In this document: piece after piece, positions 43,803 to 55,442 of the stretch
Numbering within the stretch: position 1 is the first letter of the stretch
Layout of the letters: each line of letters begins with the position of its first letter
NCBI GenBank assembly: GCA_013396915.1
Contig: VWZL01000115.1
Coordinates: 66,978-130,977, forward strand
DNA from: Stercorarius parasiticus
Lineage: Eukaryota; Chordata; Aves; Charadriiformes; Stercorariidae
Length of the DNA: 64,000 nucleotides
Direction: 5' to 3'
Position numbers and translations under genes: made by a program
The notes under the pieces: generated by a model
What the model was told of the DNA's origin: nothing
Database searches by the model: none
Seen by the model: only the letters and a program-made list of their open reading frames with translations

Positions 43803-46379
43803 GTAAGTATCCATCTTGTTTATGATTTTGATGTGTAACTTGATTCTATATCCTCATCCCCCATGACTACAGGTACTGCCTTGAATCTTCCAATTTGTTA
43901 TCTCTGGGAAATTCAGAGCATCTCAGCATTAAGTCCTTTCTGCTGAGATTTAGGAAAGGTGATAATTATATGTCACTACAGCTGAGGTTTTTAATTTTTT
44001 TTTTAATGGAGATGCCTATCAAACAGGTTCTGAACTGAAGCAATTAGCTTATTTTTAGAAAGGCAGCTAGTGAATGGTTGGGTTTTCACAGGTAATAATA
44101 CTACGTATTTGTGGCTTATGTTTACTGTAACTTGGATTAGTTTCAAGTCATGGATCTAGTCATGACATGTGAAAGTTAAAGGTTTTCTAAGTAAATTTTA
44201 ATTGTATAAAATCAAGGAAGCTTAATTTGTAGGAAACATTTAATGATTAGGCTCAATAAGCTGTAATCATCATGTTTTTGCTGATCTTCACAATAGTTGT
44301 TAGACTGTTCGTAGGAGTGCCATTACTTCAGCGTACCTCACTGTGTCAGTCGTGAAGATCCAGAATCTTCAGAAGGTTCACCTTCAGTACTTGGGCCCTG
44401 CACCATCTAAGCAAACTGTCTGCAAATCTGGTTTAAAAAAAGAAGTAGCTTTTATGTTCTGAGAAAGCAAAAAGGTTTTCCCCTTTGAAATGTTGATTTA
44501 AACTGTCTTTTTGCCAAATTGTAAAAACTATGCACATGGTATTAAAAACAAGTTGGTTGAAGTAAAACAACTTTAGAGGCCAGCAAGCACTTTGTTTTAC
44601 CTTAGGTTATACCTATTTTGAAATGAAATTGTTGAAAGTCGTGCTGCAGTTAGTTCGGCACGTCAGTGAGCGTGCTGCCTTTCAGTCACAAGGTTACATT
44701 TCATGAGCGTCTGGAGCCGTAGTGCAGTTTGTATTAAACACATCTCCTGGCAATAACCTCTGTGTGAGGAACCAAACTCAGTTTTGCCAGAGCTTCTGTT
44801 GTTCACACATACACATGGTGAATGCCCCTCTCCTGTCTCTGAGCACAATAAGCCAGCAGCTTATTATTCAGACAGCTACGTATCTAATCAGTTAAACAGC
44901 ATTCGGGGAAGAAGTATTTAAATGCTCAGCCCTGCAACCACCAGTTGTGATTTTCGCATGTGTGAGAAAAAGGATGTGTTGAAGACAAATGGTTGAATGT
45001 TATACGGCTACACCGTGCAACAGCATGCCTTAGCTAAATGTGTGCTCTGCCTTTTGTCAGAGTGATTGTACTTTATCAGCACCGAGTGCAGTGGCTGTTG
45101 CAGGACACTAGAAAGGTAACTTTAACTTTGCAGTATATTTTTAGAATGGAACTGGATACAGCATTGAAGAATAAATTTTAACTTTTGAGTGCTAGTGGCT
45201 TCCAGAAAGCTTATGTATTTTCATTATTTACTGTGAGTTACACATCATGTGCAGTGATACTTGATGATTGAAAATTGATTATTTTACTTGATCTTTCAGT
45301 GGTATGCAATTTTCTGCTTTCTAGATCTAGGCCTTTTCTTTTTCTTAGCAGTCTTAATCATCAGGACCTCTCAGAGCGATTTAAAGGTGAGCAGACTGTG
45401 CGGAGCGTAACCCCTGCCTGGCGCGGAGATGTCTTGTGGCCAGTCGAAAACAGAGGCCACCAGGTGCCTCCGAGGCCGTCAGAAAGCAAACGGGGACCTG
45501 ATGGTGGGTCCTGCAGGGCAAGGCCTGGGGATGTATGGGAAGGCAAGTGGACAGCCATAAGGTGTGCAGTGCTACAGCTTTGTCACCAGGCTACTTGGGA
45601 CTAAGTCAGCGTGTGCATCTGTCTTTCCCTTCCACCTTGTTGGGATTGTTCCCACCACTCTGTCCTCACCCTCATTATTGTATTTCTCATGCAAGGCCAG
45701 CATGTAAACTGAGGCTTTTTAGTAACCAGCTTTAATTTACTTGCCTTGCAGGATGTGCAGTGGCTCCTGGGTAAAAGAAAAAGTCTGGAAAAGACCTGTG
45801 CATTACCAGGAGGGATATAGATGACGGGACAAGAAGCTCAAGAAACCCTTGGTGAATCCACATCCTCACTCCTGTATGCTGTCACATTCTCTGCATCTTA
45901 TGAAGACCAAAGTTTTGAGTTGGGCAGGGACAAAGGTGCCATCTTGTATAAGGTGAGCCTGAACTGGCTGCAGTTTCTAACATCCCTGATGCTGGAGGAT
46001 CCGAGAGGCAGGGACTGCGGAAAGAGGAGAGACTTGCATGCTCCTCCTAAATGGCATCTCTTGTTGCCACCGCCAGGGACAGAGTACTGGTATAGACTTA
46101 CGACTCCAGCCCAGTAGGACGCTTTCTATGTTCTTAGGACATGGTACGGAGAAGAATGGAACGGAAAAGTGATTAAGTTTTAATTACTTTGACAGTCTCT
46201 GTCTTGTAGACCGTTCTGCTGAATCTGTTTCTTTCTATCATAGTTAGACCTCTTTCTCCACTGAAACAGTTAACGCCAATCCCCGTGGTTGAAACCCTGA
46301 AATGATTAGGATTGCCACAATTAGATTGCGGAGAAAACATATCTGTAATTTTTTGAGTCTCTAAACACAGTATAGCTCA
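43803..46379. other. Intergenic junction between VWA3A remnant and UNKL 3' end
   Basis: About 2.6 kb with no recognisable exon or repeat. Two plus-strand open frames (45275-45604 and 45821-46117) have no domain I know and no supporting splice structure. Any rearrangement breakpoint joining the MOSMO side to the UNKL side should fall here. Confidence 0.5.
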
Positions 46380-49300
46380 GAAATAAAGATCAAAATTTTA
46401 TTTCCATGTTGGTAATAAAAATAATTCCATGACTTCTGTAAACCATTGCATAAACGCTATAGTGTAGAAAAGTTTTAACAAGTGTTAACAATTTTAACAG
46501 TTCACTACAAGTAAATGAGTATGCATTATAAATAATATGTTTTGTATTAAGAACAATTTCATTCACAAAATCATTTCTCTCTGTACACTCAAAACATTAA
46601 TGGCTTCCATAAATTAATATGAGTAAAAATTCTGTATTTATTTAGGGTCTGATGATGACCACAGTTACACAAGCATAGTGTGACAGTAATAATATTACTA
46701 CCTATATTTAATACTAGGATACTCTGAATGGCAATATAGAACAAAACAAGTATGTCTTTAATAATCTGCTACTCAAAGAAGACTAATAATAAGCCTGTAA
46801 GATGCAGCTTGGGATCTACTTGTAATTAGCACACTTTTGGTTAAATTACAGCTCCTAACTGTAAAAACCCTGAGAAATCACAATTTTAATCTACTATTCC
46901 CCAGGCTAAAATAACTGTGACAACATAATGGCATTCACATTAAAAATTATATTCTTACATAAATTAACACAGAACTTTGTCAAATACCAAAATGAATCTT
47001 GAAAATTTATTTAGTTTGCTTTTATGTATTTTGTGACTTCAGCAATTTACCACACTGTAGTCTTGCTAAAATATAATTTCAACATATCCAGTTTCTAGAC
47101 AGCGTATATAGTACAAGGACAGATACTTACAAAGGTCAAGTTTCACTTCTGACTTCTTCCAGACTGTTGTCTCTAGTCAACTGCATGTATTTTATTATCC
47201 TCCATTGTAAAGTACTGGTGTAAAAGTATGTATTTATTTGCATTTGCAGTTGACCTGCTTTAATAAGATATGGAAAACTTGCTTGTAATTCTTCACAAAA
47301 AGAATTTAGTGAAGAACTGCATTATTTTCATATGACTGCTGTGTGTCATGATGTATGGTTAAGTGATTACCAAAGGATTCATCTATAATTACAGCAAGCT
47401 GCCCAGGCTGAGAATTTCACACATAGGTCTGTTTCTTTGGTATATGTTTTTTCCTTCTCCACAACACTGGTTTGTTGATAGTTTTTAAATGTGTCTGTAA
47501 TTCAGCAGCAAAGAAACTTAACAGGGAACATCTGCAAAATTTTCAGTACTGGTGTTACTATAGGACACACATCATTATTTTCAAGATCCATCACTTTTTA
47601 AAACACAAAACATACAACTTTAAAAAGCAACAGGCTAAACGTATTAGTTTATTTCCTATAAAAATGCAGCGCACAAACTATGAATGTCAATGTGACAATT
47701 CACACTGCAAGTGCTCTTTACATTCGTTTTTTGTTGGTGTCGCAAGATTAGGAAAATTGCCTGTTAACTACAATTTAAAAAAAAAGGACACCAAAAAAAT
47801 AGCCCTAGGACACAGGCAAATGCACTAAAATACACATGAAGAACTATAAACTTTGACGAGACAGCACAAAACCACGCTTCCGTATCTCATGGGTAACAAA
47901 TGTCACATAGCTGCATGTGGGCAGCACAACGTGGCCTAAGCTGGTTTCTTCTAAAATACCAAAGCAAAAATTTTCATTGAGATATTTCTAAATATTTTTG
48001 TGAGCACAATGGTTGCAGAATGCTGTGGCACACTAGGTAAATATTAGTAAACTGGTGTTCCAAAATAACTGCTTGTTTGAAAAATATGTAATATAGTTTC
48101 AAACTATAATTACACGTTATTCTTTGATTTGCTCACTGTTTAAAAAAAAATTAACAAACCCTTACATAACTAAGTTTGCTTTAGTCCAAAATGCTGTTAA
48201 GGTTCAAAGATCAGTCTTTGTCATAGACTGCACGGATGCAAAAAATACATTAATACCTACAGCCAACCTTAGTGATCCAAGTTTTTTTTTTTTTAAAAAG
48301 TCCAAAGCTGGCTACATTTTTAAAAATGGCAGTATCTTATTTTAGGACAGAAAAGTGTGTTTGAAAATGCAAATACAGTCCAATTTTATACTTTTCTCAG
48401 TACAAATGTTTTAGAGAAACTGTGTTAAAGTCACCAAAAGCACATTATTAAACCCAACTTTGGTCTTTACAGTAATCTTCAGACAAACTTTTGAAACAGA
48501 AGCAAGTAGAAATGTATTTAATATTTTATCCTAGTTCTCCCTTCCCAAAAGGTCTCCAACAGTCCTGCAGATCGACATGTCATAGGAAAGCAGCGACAAG
48601 TCTGTACATTTAGTTCTCACAGAAAATGCATAATGGTTTTTTGCTAACTCAAGCCTTTGTACAAAGAATGCTAAAACCCAAAGGAGAGAGGGATTTCAGT
48701 ACTGCTGGCTTGGGCCCTTTATTTAACACTGACACAGTTCTAAAAGCTCTATTTCGACAATAATAACTTTAGTATACACCTTGGTTTTTGTTTTCGCATG
48801 ACTGAACTTTAAATAGATTAGCTCTTTGCTGCCTGTGTGAACTCACTTTTTGTACTAAATACAGTAATACGGAGATACAAATCATGTCATTTCAATCTAA
48901 GTTGTACTAGTGTCACACCTGAAGTTAACAGAAAAAGGAGTAATGCAGGCAATTATAAGTAAGAAAAGTAAAAATATACAGTGTCAACATGCAGTAATTA
49001 ATTAACTTCTCCTCCTGAATTGCATGTTCCCAACTACCAGGATGAAGTAAGGATATTACCACCTTTCAAAAAATCACTGTGTCAAAGTGCCACTGCCTGA
49101 TTTCATACATTACAAATAATTTTGTAGCTCCTTTCAAACATGCATTACTTCATTACTGAAAAAAAGTGTATTTTTTAAATATTTATAAAAGAAAGAGATG
49201 TATTCTAGTTATTGTCAAATTGTTCAATATAAAATTAAGCAATAGAAATTATTTGCAAAATTCTTTTTTTATGTCTTCTGCCATTTTATAGGATATGGGG

Positions 49301-50282
49301 CATAGGCACTTGGTAATATTATATATATCATATCTGCTCCCAATGAGTACCACACAGGTTAGGAGATGTACAAAAACTTTTAAGACTACAAACATCCAAA
49401 CTGAGGGAAATACGCAAATGCACAGTTGTTTACTAAAACGGATCTGTTTCACAAAATTGAAAACATTGAAATTTGAATATGAAAGCATATACGCCTCACT
49501 GTTTTTTTCTCTGCTGGTACATTTATAAATACTACAGTATGCAGTTAACTTATAAATTGTAAAAAAACTAAAGTTGTCTTTTCTATTTAATCATACTGTG
49601 ATTGAACAGTAAAACCATGTGAAATATTTTAAATTCACAGTACACATATAACACATCATATTATTGCATATTAAAAAATAAACATAAGACCTAGAAAGCA
49701 GCTTGAAGCAATTTACAACATACCTTCTAACAAAACACAATAATTAAAAAGTGCTTTTATATTAATCAGAGTTTTTCCAAACATCCAAGTAAACATAGTG
49801 TTAGACCGATTCCAAAATACTGGCTCTGGCGTTCCACACACACCAGACATGGCCAAGGGGCCGTTTGTCCTCTTGTGTGTGTAGTTACTGCATCTACACA
49901 TCCATCTTCTGTTAATGAAACTAACAGGTATAAACACTTCATTCAGGCATTATGGTAAGATTTATACAAAGTGATTACAGTGCAAATGAACCTAAGTAGC
50001 TTGTGCACTAGGAATGTAAGTGGAAGTCAGAAAAGGCTGCGATGGGACTCGGGGGGGAATGAAAGAACCTCAAGACCACAGAACCTCATCAAATGACTGA
50101 AGTTGATATGTATAGGCGAGGAAGCCTTATTCTCTATCTTAAAGCAACTAAGTTTCTCACATCAAAACGGAAATCAGTCTAGCACTAGTAAATGGATTAA
50201 TTGTGAGTGATATTCTTATACAAAATACAAAACCATAAAATTACTTAATTAATGAACATGATATGAGTACTATGCCTGTATG
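46380..50282 (-). other. UNKL: UNKL 3' UTR
   Basis: A uniform AT-rich stretch lies downstream of the UNKL stop on the minus strand, with no repeats and no credible open frame. An AATAAA (plus-strand TTTATT at 46397-46402) near its far end is a possible distal poly(A) signal, and other AATAAA motifs could serve as proximal ones. The sharp drop in AT content beyond 46380 supports this limit. Long AU-rich 3' UTRs are common for regulators of this kind, but the extent is inferred. Confidence 0.5.
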
Positions 50283-50438
50283 TTACCACAGATTTTTTTT
50301 TTTCTTGCAGCAGGGACATTCTTCTTGTGCAGCTGCACAGTGATCACAAAGTACATAATGTTGACATGGATTCAGGATAATGCTACGATCACCTTCCTGA
50401 CATACGATACACTTCTTTGACTGAAGCTGAAAAATCAC
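50283..50438 (-). CDS. UNKL: UNKL terminal exon: C-terminal RING finger
   Basis: This exon encodes the last 51 residues of an Unkempt-family protein. It begins VIFQLQSKKCIVCQEGDRSI and ends in a lysine-rich KKKKNLW before TAG. The cysteine/histidine pattern CIVC, NPCQH, LCDHC and CPCC fits a C3HC4-type RING, the zinc-binding fold used by E3 ubiquitin ligases. Unkempt proteins carry it at the extreme C-terminus, as here. The acceptor is TTTTTTTTACAG|GTG, phase 0, matching the GAG|gtgagt donor of the previous exon. UNKL rather than its paralogue UNK is preferred because UNKL shares the human 16p / bird chromosome 14 block with MOSMO and PDZD9, while UNK lies elsewhere. UNKL is thought to bind RNA through N-terminal CCCH zinc fingers (outside this window) and has been linked to Rac1-dependent ubiquitination. 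Confidence 0.9.
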   Translation of the reverse strand: MIFQLQSKKCIVCQEGDRSIILNPCQHYVLCDHCAAAQEECPCCKKKKNLW

Positions 50439-50571
50439 CTGTAAAAAAAATGTTGCACTCAGTAAAAGCTCTTCCAAAGTACACAGTTGCGGTCTAGCAG
50501 CTTTACGCTTAGCTTAGTCCCGAATAAAATTCTAATTTAACAACAGAAAGGACAACGTTTTTGTATGACAG

Positions 50572-51103
50572 TGTCGTGGTTTAACCAGGCAGCGGGCAAC
50601 TAGGACCATGCATTCACTCACTCCCTGGCCCCCACAGTAGGGTAGGGAGAAGAGGGAGAAAAAAGAGAAAAAAAACTTGTGAGTTGAGTTAAAGACAGTT
50701 TAATAGAACAGTAACGGAAGAAATAATAATGATAATAATAATAGTAGTAGTTATAATAATAATAGGATATATACAAAATAAGTGATGCAATACAATTGCT
50801 CACCACCTGATGATCAGTTGCCCATCCCATCCCGAGCAGTGATCATGGATTCCTGCCCCCCCGGCCAACCCCCATTTCTATACTGAGCGTGATGCCCGTG
50901 GTATGGAACATTCCTTTGCCCAGCTTGTCCTGTCTGTGCTCCCTCTCAGCTTCCATGGGAAGCCGAAAAAGTCCTTGGCTAATGTAAACATTGCTTAACA
51001 GCAACTAAAACAATACGTGTTATCAACATTATTCTCATACTAAATCCAAAACGCAGCAGCTGCTAGGAAGAAAATTAACTCTATTCCAGATGAAACCAGG
51101 ACG
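50572..51103 (+). mobile_element. Solo LTR of an avian endogenous retrovirus
   Basis: The element begins TGTCGTGGTTTAACC and ends near AAACCAGGAC. This is the terminal sequence of a dispersed LTR family that I recognise from many bird genomes. It includes the conserved segments GTTTAATAGAACAGTAACGG, CAATTGCTCACCACCTGATG and TTATCAACATTATTCTCATA. An internal A/T-rich ATAATAAT tract is part of the family. Flanks GACAG (50567-50571) and GAGAG (51104-51108) could be a decayed target duplication. No internal viral genes are present, so it is a solo LTR. It is antisense to UNKL, inside its last intron. Confidence 0.8.
50725..50768. repeat. AAT/AGT trinucleotide microsatellite within the LTR
   Basis: An ATAATAATGATAATAATAAT tract, followed by TAGTAGTAGTTATAATAATA, expands an A/T-rich part normally present in this LTR family. 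Confidence 0.9.
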
Positions 51104-51318
51104 GAGAGAGAGTGGAATGGAGGGTCATAAGCTCAGAGCATGCACAACCTTTAAAGTAGCAGCTGGAAGAGTTAGAAAAAAAACTTAGAAGAATCCATTA
51201 GGTTGAGAAACCTGAACCATCCCCTATTCCAGAAAAGAAAGGCCTGGCATAAATATGTCATTGAAGGTTACTGAGCTGCCAATTAATCAAAAGTAGTTAT
51301 GCAGATGAAGAAACTCAC

Positions 51319-51573
51319 CTCATCTATTGTTTCTAAATCTAAGTGCAGCCGATTTTGTAAGGAACGAAGCTTTGGCAAGGATATCTTTTCTATATCTCCA
51401 TAGTTTTTCATATAAGGTAATGTAGTAGATAGACAAGCAGCTAATTGCGCCTTCAGCTTTTTTAATTTATTTTCCACTTCCTCCTTCTTCTGAAGAGCGA
51501 GTTGTTTGTCCGCATCTGCGATGTTAGCACGTTCTTTTGCTTCTTGAGCCTCTTTCTGCCATGCATCACATGC
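51319..51573 (-). CDS. UNKL: UNKL penultimate exon: coiled coil
   Basis: This 255-nt exon encodes 85 residues, phase 0 at both ends. It begins ACDAWQKEAQEAKERANIAD, continues through KKEEVENKLKKLKAQLAACL and ends with RLHLDLETIDE. The heptad-like spacing of Leu, Ile, Ala and Lys/Glu indicates a long coiled coil, which in the Unkempt family precedes the RING and is the likely dimerisation or partner-binding segment. The acceptor CTTTCTCCCAG and the donor GAG|GTGAGT are strong. The conserved AWQ motif is typical of UNK and UNKL. Confidence 0.93.
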
Positions 51574-52399
51574 CTGGGAGAAAGAGATTTCCAGAAGATA
51601 GAAAATGATTTTTTAAAATTAACAACAGAAGAACAAATTCAAAAGCCTACAAAGATGTAGGTAATCTCTGATTTTAGACAGAACAATGCATTTACTGTCA
51701 ATTTAACACTTCTCCCTACTTATCCTAGCTTATAATTAACAACTTTTCTTGTTTTGTTTTAATATAATTTTTAGGTATGTTACTGTTACTTGTCTGCAAA
51801 CAGCCAGAAGCCTTTTTGGAGTTCTGTAAGTGGAACATATTTTAAATGTTAAATTCATAATTTAATGTCAAGAGACATCAAAAGCTATCAAAACCTAGTA
51901 CAGCTGCTTAGCTACCCCTCGTCACAGAGAGAACAACATGAGGGGAAGGAAAGGACCACAGAAAATGCACCAGACTGGCAGTTAACAACCTCGGTTTGAC
52001 TGCTGGGCTGGGTTGATCCCGTCCAGGTTCACTACACAAGCACAGATCCTGGCAAGCCTCTACTTTTTCTGTGTTCTTATCATCTGGAAAGAGGTACGGG
52101 AGGGCATGTATGTCTTTAGTTACTTAAACATCAAGATACTTGATGCTGTTCAGCCTTATCCCAATATGTGTTAAGTGTCCCAGTCTAGAGAGGCAGATCA
52201 ACTTTCAGAAAATGAGTTGCCCTTTAAAAAGCTCAGTTTCCTTTATGTCGCCAGCTCATTTTGAAGATGGAAAAAACATTCCTTTCACGGACTGTAATAA
52301 AACTCTGGGTCCAAGGATGAAAAGATATGTAAAACGGAAAAACAGTAGGAGCTGCTTGTTTGTTAAAAAAAAAAAGAAAATTACCATAAATTAACATAC
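51574..52399 (-). other. UNKL: UNKL intron
   Basis: This 826-bp intron has donor CAG|GTATGT at 52398-52399 and its acceptor at 51574-51575. I recognise no repeat or gene within it. Confidence 0.85.
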
Positions 52400-52602
52400 C
52401 TGTTTTACTTGTTGCCAGGATTCTTCCCATTGTTTTAGTTTTCTCTTGGCATCATCAAGTTCCTGTCTAACTCGAGTTAGTTCGTTCCCACTGGTGTTTG
52501 AACTTATTGAGGGGGTAGTGCCACTGCTTAGTACTGGGGATGGACTAGGAGAGAAACTCCCAGTTACAAAGTCCCAAATGCTCCCTGTAACACCATTTAA
52601 AC
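52400..52602 (-). CDS. UNKL: UNKL exon: SIWDF motif and start of coiled coil
   Basis: This 203-nt exon begins with GT, completing a Gly codon from the preceding exon. It reads LNGVTGSIWDFVTGSFSPSP, then a Ser/Thr/Pro-rich linker (SPVLSSGTTPSISSNTSGNE), then ELTRVRQELDDAKRKLKQWE and ending QQVKQ. GSIWDFV(T/S)GSFSPSPSPVL is a hallmark of the UNK/UNKL family, and the second half starts the coiled coil completed by the next exon. The acceptor TTTATTTTACAG and the donor AAACAG|GTATGT are good. The phase goes 2 in, 0 out, agreeing with both neighbours. Confidence 0.93.
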
Positions 52603-53213
52603 CTGTAAAATAAAGGCAGAAAAAATAATCATTCTGCATACACTGTTGCAAAATGTTTCACGTGCAGAACAAAACAGGTGTGCCACATACACAAAATGTA
52701 TACTTCTATCTGTAAGACTCATTATTTCACTACCTTCAGGAATGTGACAGTCTAGAAAATGTTTACAGTACTTAGAACAATTCAGGAGACTTACCGCATG
52801 GGGTTTTTTTTGCTGCTTTTAATAAAAGACAGTACAGTGCACAAAAGGAGAAGGAAGAGTGGGAATTCATTTATATACAAAAAGCTTTGTTCCTAGCAGC
52901 TCATACATCATTTTAATTCTTCCTCTCTCTGTTTTGTATTCTCCTTTAGCAAAAGGCTGCAGCTAAAATGCGTTCCTGCTGCCTGTATGCCAACTTCAGT
53001 ATTTCAGCCCTTTCCAAATGCTTCTGCAAATATCTCCTCTTCCAAGAATTGTTTTTCTCCCTTCACTAGGAACGGAAGTTCACTCCTTGAACTTTCTCCC
53101 ACGTACTACATATAACTCTATTATCAGTAGTGTTACCAATTACAACAGCTAGGCTTTGTTGTCCAGATTAAGTCATCAGAAACATGCAAAGCCTTGAACT
53201 GAACATTTCTTAC
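52603..53213 (-). other. UNKL: UNKL intron
   Basis: This 611-bp intron has donor GCAG|GTAAGA at 53209-53213 and its acceptor at 52603. No repeats or exons are recognised. Confidence 0.85.
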
Positions 53214-53498
53214 CTGCCACTGAGTTCCCTCTTACAATACACGAAGAGGAGCCTTCAACTGACTTACCTAGAGAGTTGTGAGAAGAGGCTGAGGTGCCTA
53301 ACATACTATGTTCTGTCTTCAAAGGCTGAGGCTGCTGGTGGTGAGGAGCCGTAGTGGATGAAACAAAAGACTGAGACAGCGATTGTGAAAGAGAACTGAG
53401 TGGCGAGGTTGAAAGGGATGACGATGAATGTAAAGATGAGGAACGAACAAGAGAACCTGGAATATTGACAGGTGCTGAACTTCCCAGTAATCTTTGAC
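53214..53498 (-). CDS. UNKL: UNKL exon: serine-rich linker
   Basis: This 285-nt exon begins with GT (completing a Ser codon) and reads QRLLGSSAPVNIPGSLVRSS, then a run of serines and leucines (SLHSSSSLSTSPLSSLSQSL), a His/Gln/Pro stretch (TAPHHQQPQPLKTEH) and NSVAG at the end. The GQRLLGxSAPVNIPGSL core is shared by UNK and UNKL. The rest is low-complexity and probably disordered, rich in possible phosphorylation sites. The acceptor is CATGCATAG, weaker than average, and the donor is GCAG|GTAAGA. The phase is 2 in, 1 out. Confidence 0.9.
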
Positions 53499-55349
53499 CT
53501 ATGCATGTGTTAGGGAAGAAAAAAGAAAAAAAAAAAAAATTTGTTCCAAAGTGGTACACAGCTCTCTGTAAGTATGTTTCTGAAAAATGTATCAAATGCA
53601 AACTAAATTATATAGTCAAATACCTTCCATTAAAAAAAACACTTTATTTATGTCCTATTGCAAAAACATTTTTAAAATTGAACACTTGAAAGTAGTCTTC
53701 CAAGTGCCTAAAACCAGAATTTGTAGCCTTTACACAGCAGCGGCCTCATCTGCAGCAGGAAGAGAAAACACTTTTCAGATCAAATTTTTTGACTTATTTT
53801 TACAGCCAACAACTAACGCAAGTGGAGAAACTGATTGAAATTTAAAAGATTAAGAAAAATTTGGGTTTTATTTTAATGTATAAACTAGAGTTAGGCAAAT
53901 GAGACTACATACCTTGAAAATCATACACAGCATAATAATCAGACTTTCCTCTACATATTTTGCTTTTGTTCAGGATATTTTAAATGTCCAAGCCCCCAAA
54001 CAAACACTGTATGAAATGGTAGCAGAAGAACCATCTCTTTTCTGGTTCGTAAAGTAGTCTTCAAATCCGGTTATATTTTGGCAAATAGAATCTGCCCGCA
54101 TGACTTGAGTTTACCGGGCAAGGTTTTGGCAGCGGGGGGTGGGCTGCAGGGGTGGCCAGGAGAGGCCAGGGCTGCCCCATGCCAGATATCACCTGTCCCA
54201 GTGGACCTGCTGCAGGACACAGCTGCGCCCTTCAGCCACACTGGTGGCACCTCTGGGAGAACATATTTAAGAAAGGCAAAAAAAATGCCACACAGGCAGA
54301 GGAGGAGGGAACAAAAGGTGCGGGAAACAGCCCTGCGAACACCAAGGTCAGGAAAGAAGGAAGTAGAGGAGGTGCTCCAGTCACCCAAACAGATATTCCC
54401 CTGGAGCAGACGTTCCCCTGCAGACCATGGAAGATTTGGAAGAGACAATGGTGGAGCAGGTATTTCCCTACACCCCATGGAAGAGACTACGGTACAAGCA
54501 GGAATTTCCCTGCAGCCTGCAGACAGGACTGGGTTGGTGCTGGTGGCTATTGCCTGAAGGAACCACAACCCGTGGAGAGTGTATGCTGGCAGAGGTTCTC
54601 CTGACAGGAACTGTGGCCCCTGGAGAGGACCTACGCTGGAGCAGGGACAAGTGTGAGGAGGAGGGAGCAGCAGAGAGGAACTGTTATGAACTGACCACAA
54701 AGAAAAGGTGGCATTTTAATTTCTTGCTGTTCCCCCTCTTCATCCTTCCTCCCTGCTGTCTCTTCCCTGCACTGCTCTCCTTTGCTGTCTTCCTCTCCTC
54801 TCTTTCCCAGAAGAGGCCAAATGGCTGACTGCTTCCCAATAGACTTTCAACTAAATTGCTCCTTCCAGGTTAGATTCACAGAAAGATTAAGCCTCTAACT
54901 TGCAAGTGTTAAAGTCCTAAAGGTTGCTAGCTCCTTCTCATCAAGAATTGTCCCCACTCCCCACTTGTCGGTCCCCACAGGACACAGTGCCTGCAGCCAG
55001 ACACTGCAGCACTCAGCATGCAGGCACTCAAGCTCAAGCATAATGCCTTCCTGTGAGTGCACGCAAGTCCTTCCATAAACTATTACGCCCATGGGCCCAG
55101 GTCATTAAGCATGTTAAAATAAAAACAAATGAACAACAAAACAGGTACTGGATGGATCCGCTGCAAAATACAAACAGGATGACAGCGGTACAATCCCTTT
55201 ATACCACAAAATTAAACAGCTGGAACAAAACTGAGGACTTTTATTTCAAAGTCTTTGCTGTATATAACTATTTTGATGAGTAAAAGTTTAGAAAGGTAAA
55301 AAAGAAGGATATTTTAAATGAGTATAGTTTTACAGATTGGACCTCTTAC
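53499..55349 (-). other. UNKL: UNKL intron with LTR-like insertion
   Basis: This 1.85-kb intron lies between exons 53214-53498 and 55350-55442. Roughly 54071-54850 differs sharply in composition and is a mobile-element sequence (listed). The remainder is AT-rich with nothing recognised. Confidence 0.8.
54075..54850 (+). mobile_element. LTR-type avian repeat with internal degenerate tandem units
   Basis: This GC-rich block in an AT-rich intron begins with GGTTTTGGCAGCGGGGGGTGGG, has AGAACATATTTAAGAAAGGC in the middle, and then several degenerate repeats built on GTGGAGAGGACC / ACGCTGGAGCAGGGA / CCCCTGGAGCAG. It finishes with GAACTGACCACAAAG and a pyrimidine-rich tail. I recognise this arrangement as a dispersed bird repeat resembling endogenous-retrovirus LTRs. 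The family name and exact ends are not certain. Long overlapping open frames here on both strands are by-products of its composition and not genes. Confidence 0.6.
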
Positions 55350-55442
55350 TTGCTAATCCAAGGTCACTGCCTTCTTGATCTTCTAATTCTCTATCTATGG
55401 ATGCGACGTTCACATCATTAAAATGCAAATCTAAAGCAGAAC
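55350..55442 (-). CDS. UNKL: UNKL exon: acidic segment
   Basis: This 93-nt exon, missed by simple ORF finding because of its length, is flanked by TTTTGTTTAACAG and by GCAA|GTAAGA. It begins with GT (completing Gly) and reads SALDLHFNDVNVASIDRELE, DQEGSDLGLA, with one base of the next Ser codon. The GSALDL..DV.VAS.DR.LE...LGLA pattern is characteristic of the UNK/UNKL family and joins in phase to QRLLGSSAPVNIPG. It is strongly acidic and contains no known domain. Confidence 0.9.

Larger units (their letters stand above)
50439..51318 (-). other. UNKL: UNKL last intron, carrying an LTR insertion
   Basis: This 880-bp intron is bounded by GTGAGT (51313-51318, minus strand) and a TTTTACAG acceptor at 50439. 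More than half of it is the LTR listed separately. Confidence 0.9.

Noticed and set aside
45821..46117. Plus-strand 98-residue open frame considered as a further VWA3A exon
   Set aside because: No convincing splice sites at sensible positions and no similarity that I could recognise to von Willebrand A repeats.
47472..47828. Plus-strand 118-residue open frame
   Set aside because: It lies antisense in the AT-rich UNKL 3' UTR and is Lys/Asn/Phe-rich low-information sequence.
54071..54828. Overlapping open frames of 133-209 residues in a UNKL intron
   Set aside because: They occur in several frames on both strands of one repetitive, GC-rich mobile element. No known protein is recognisable.
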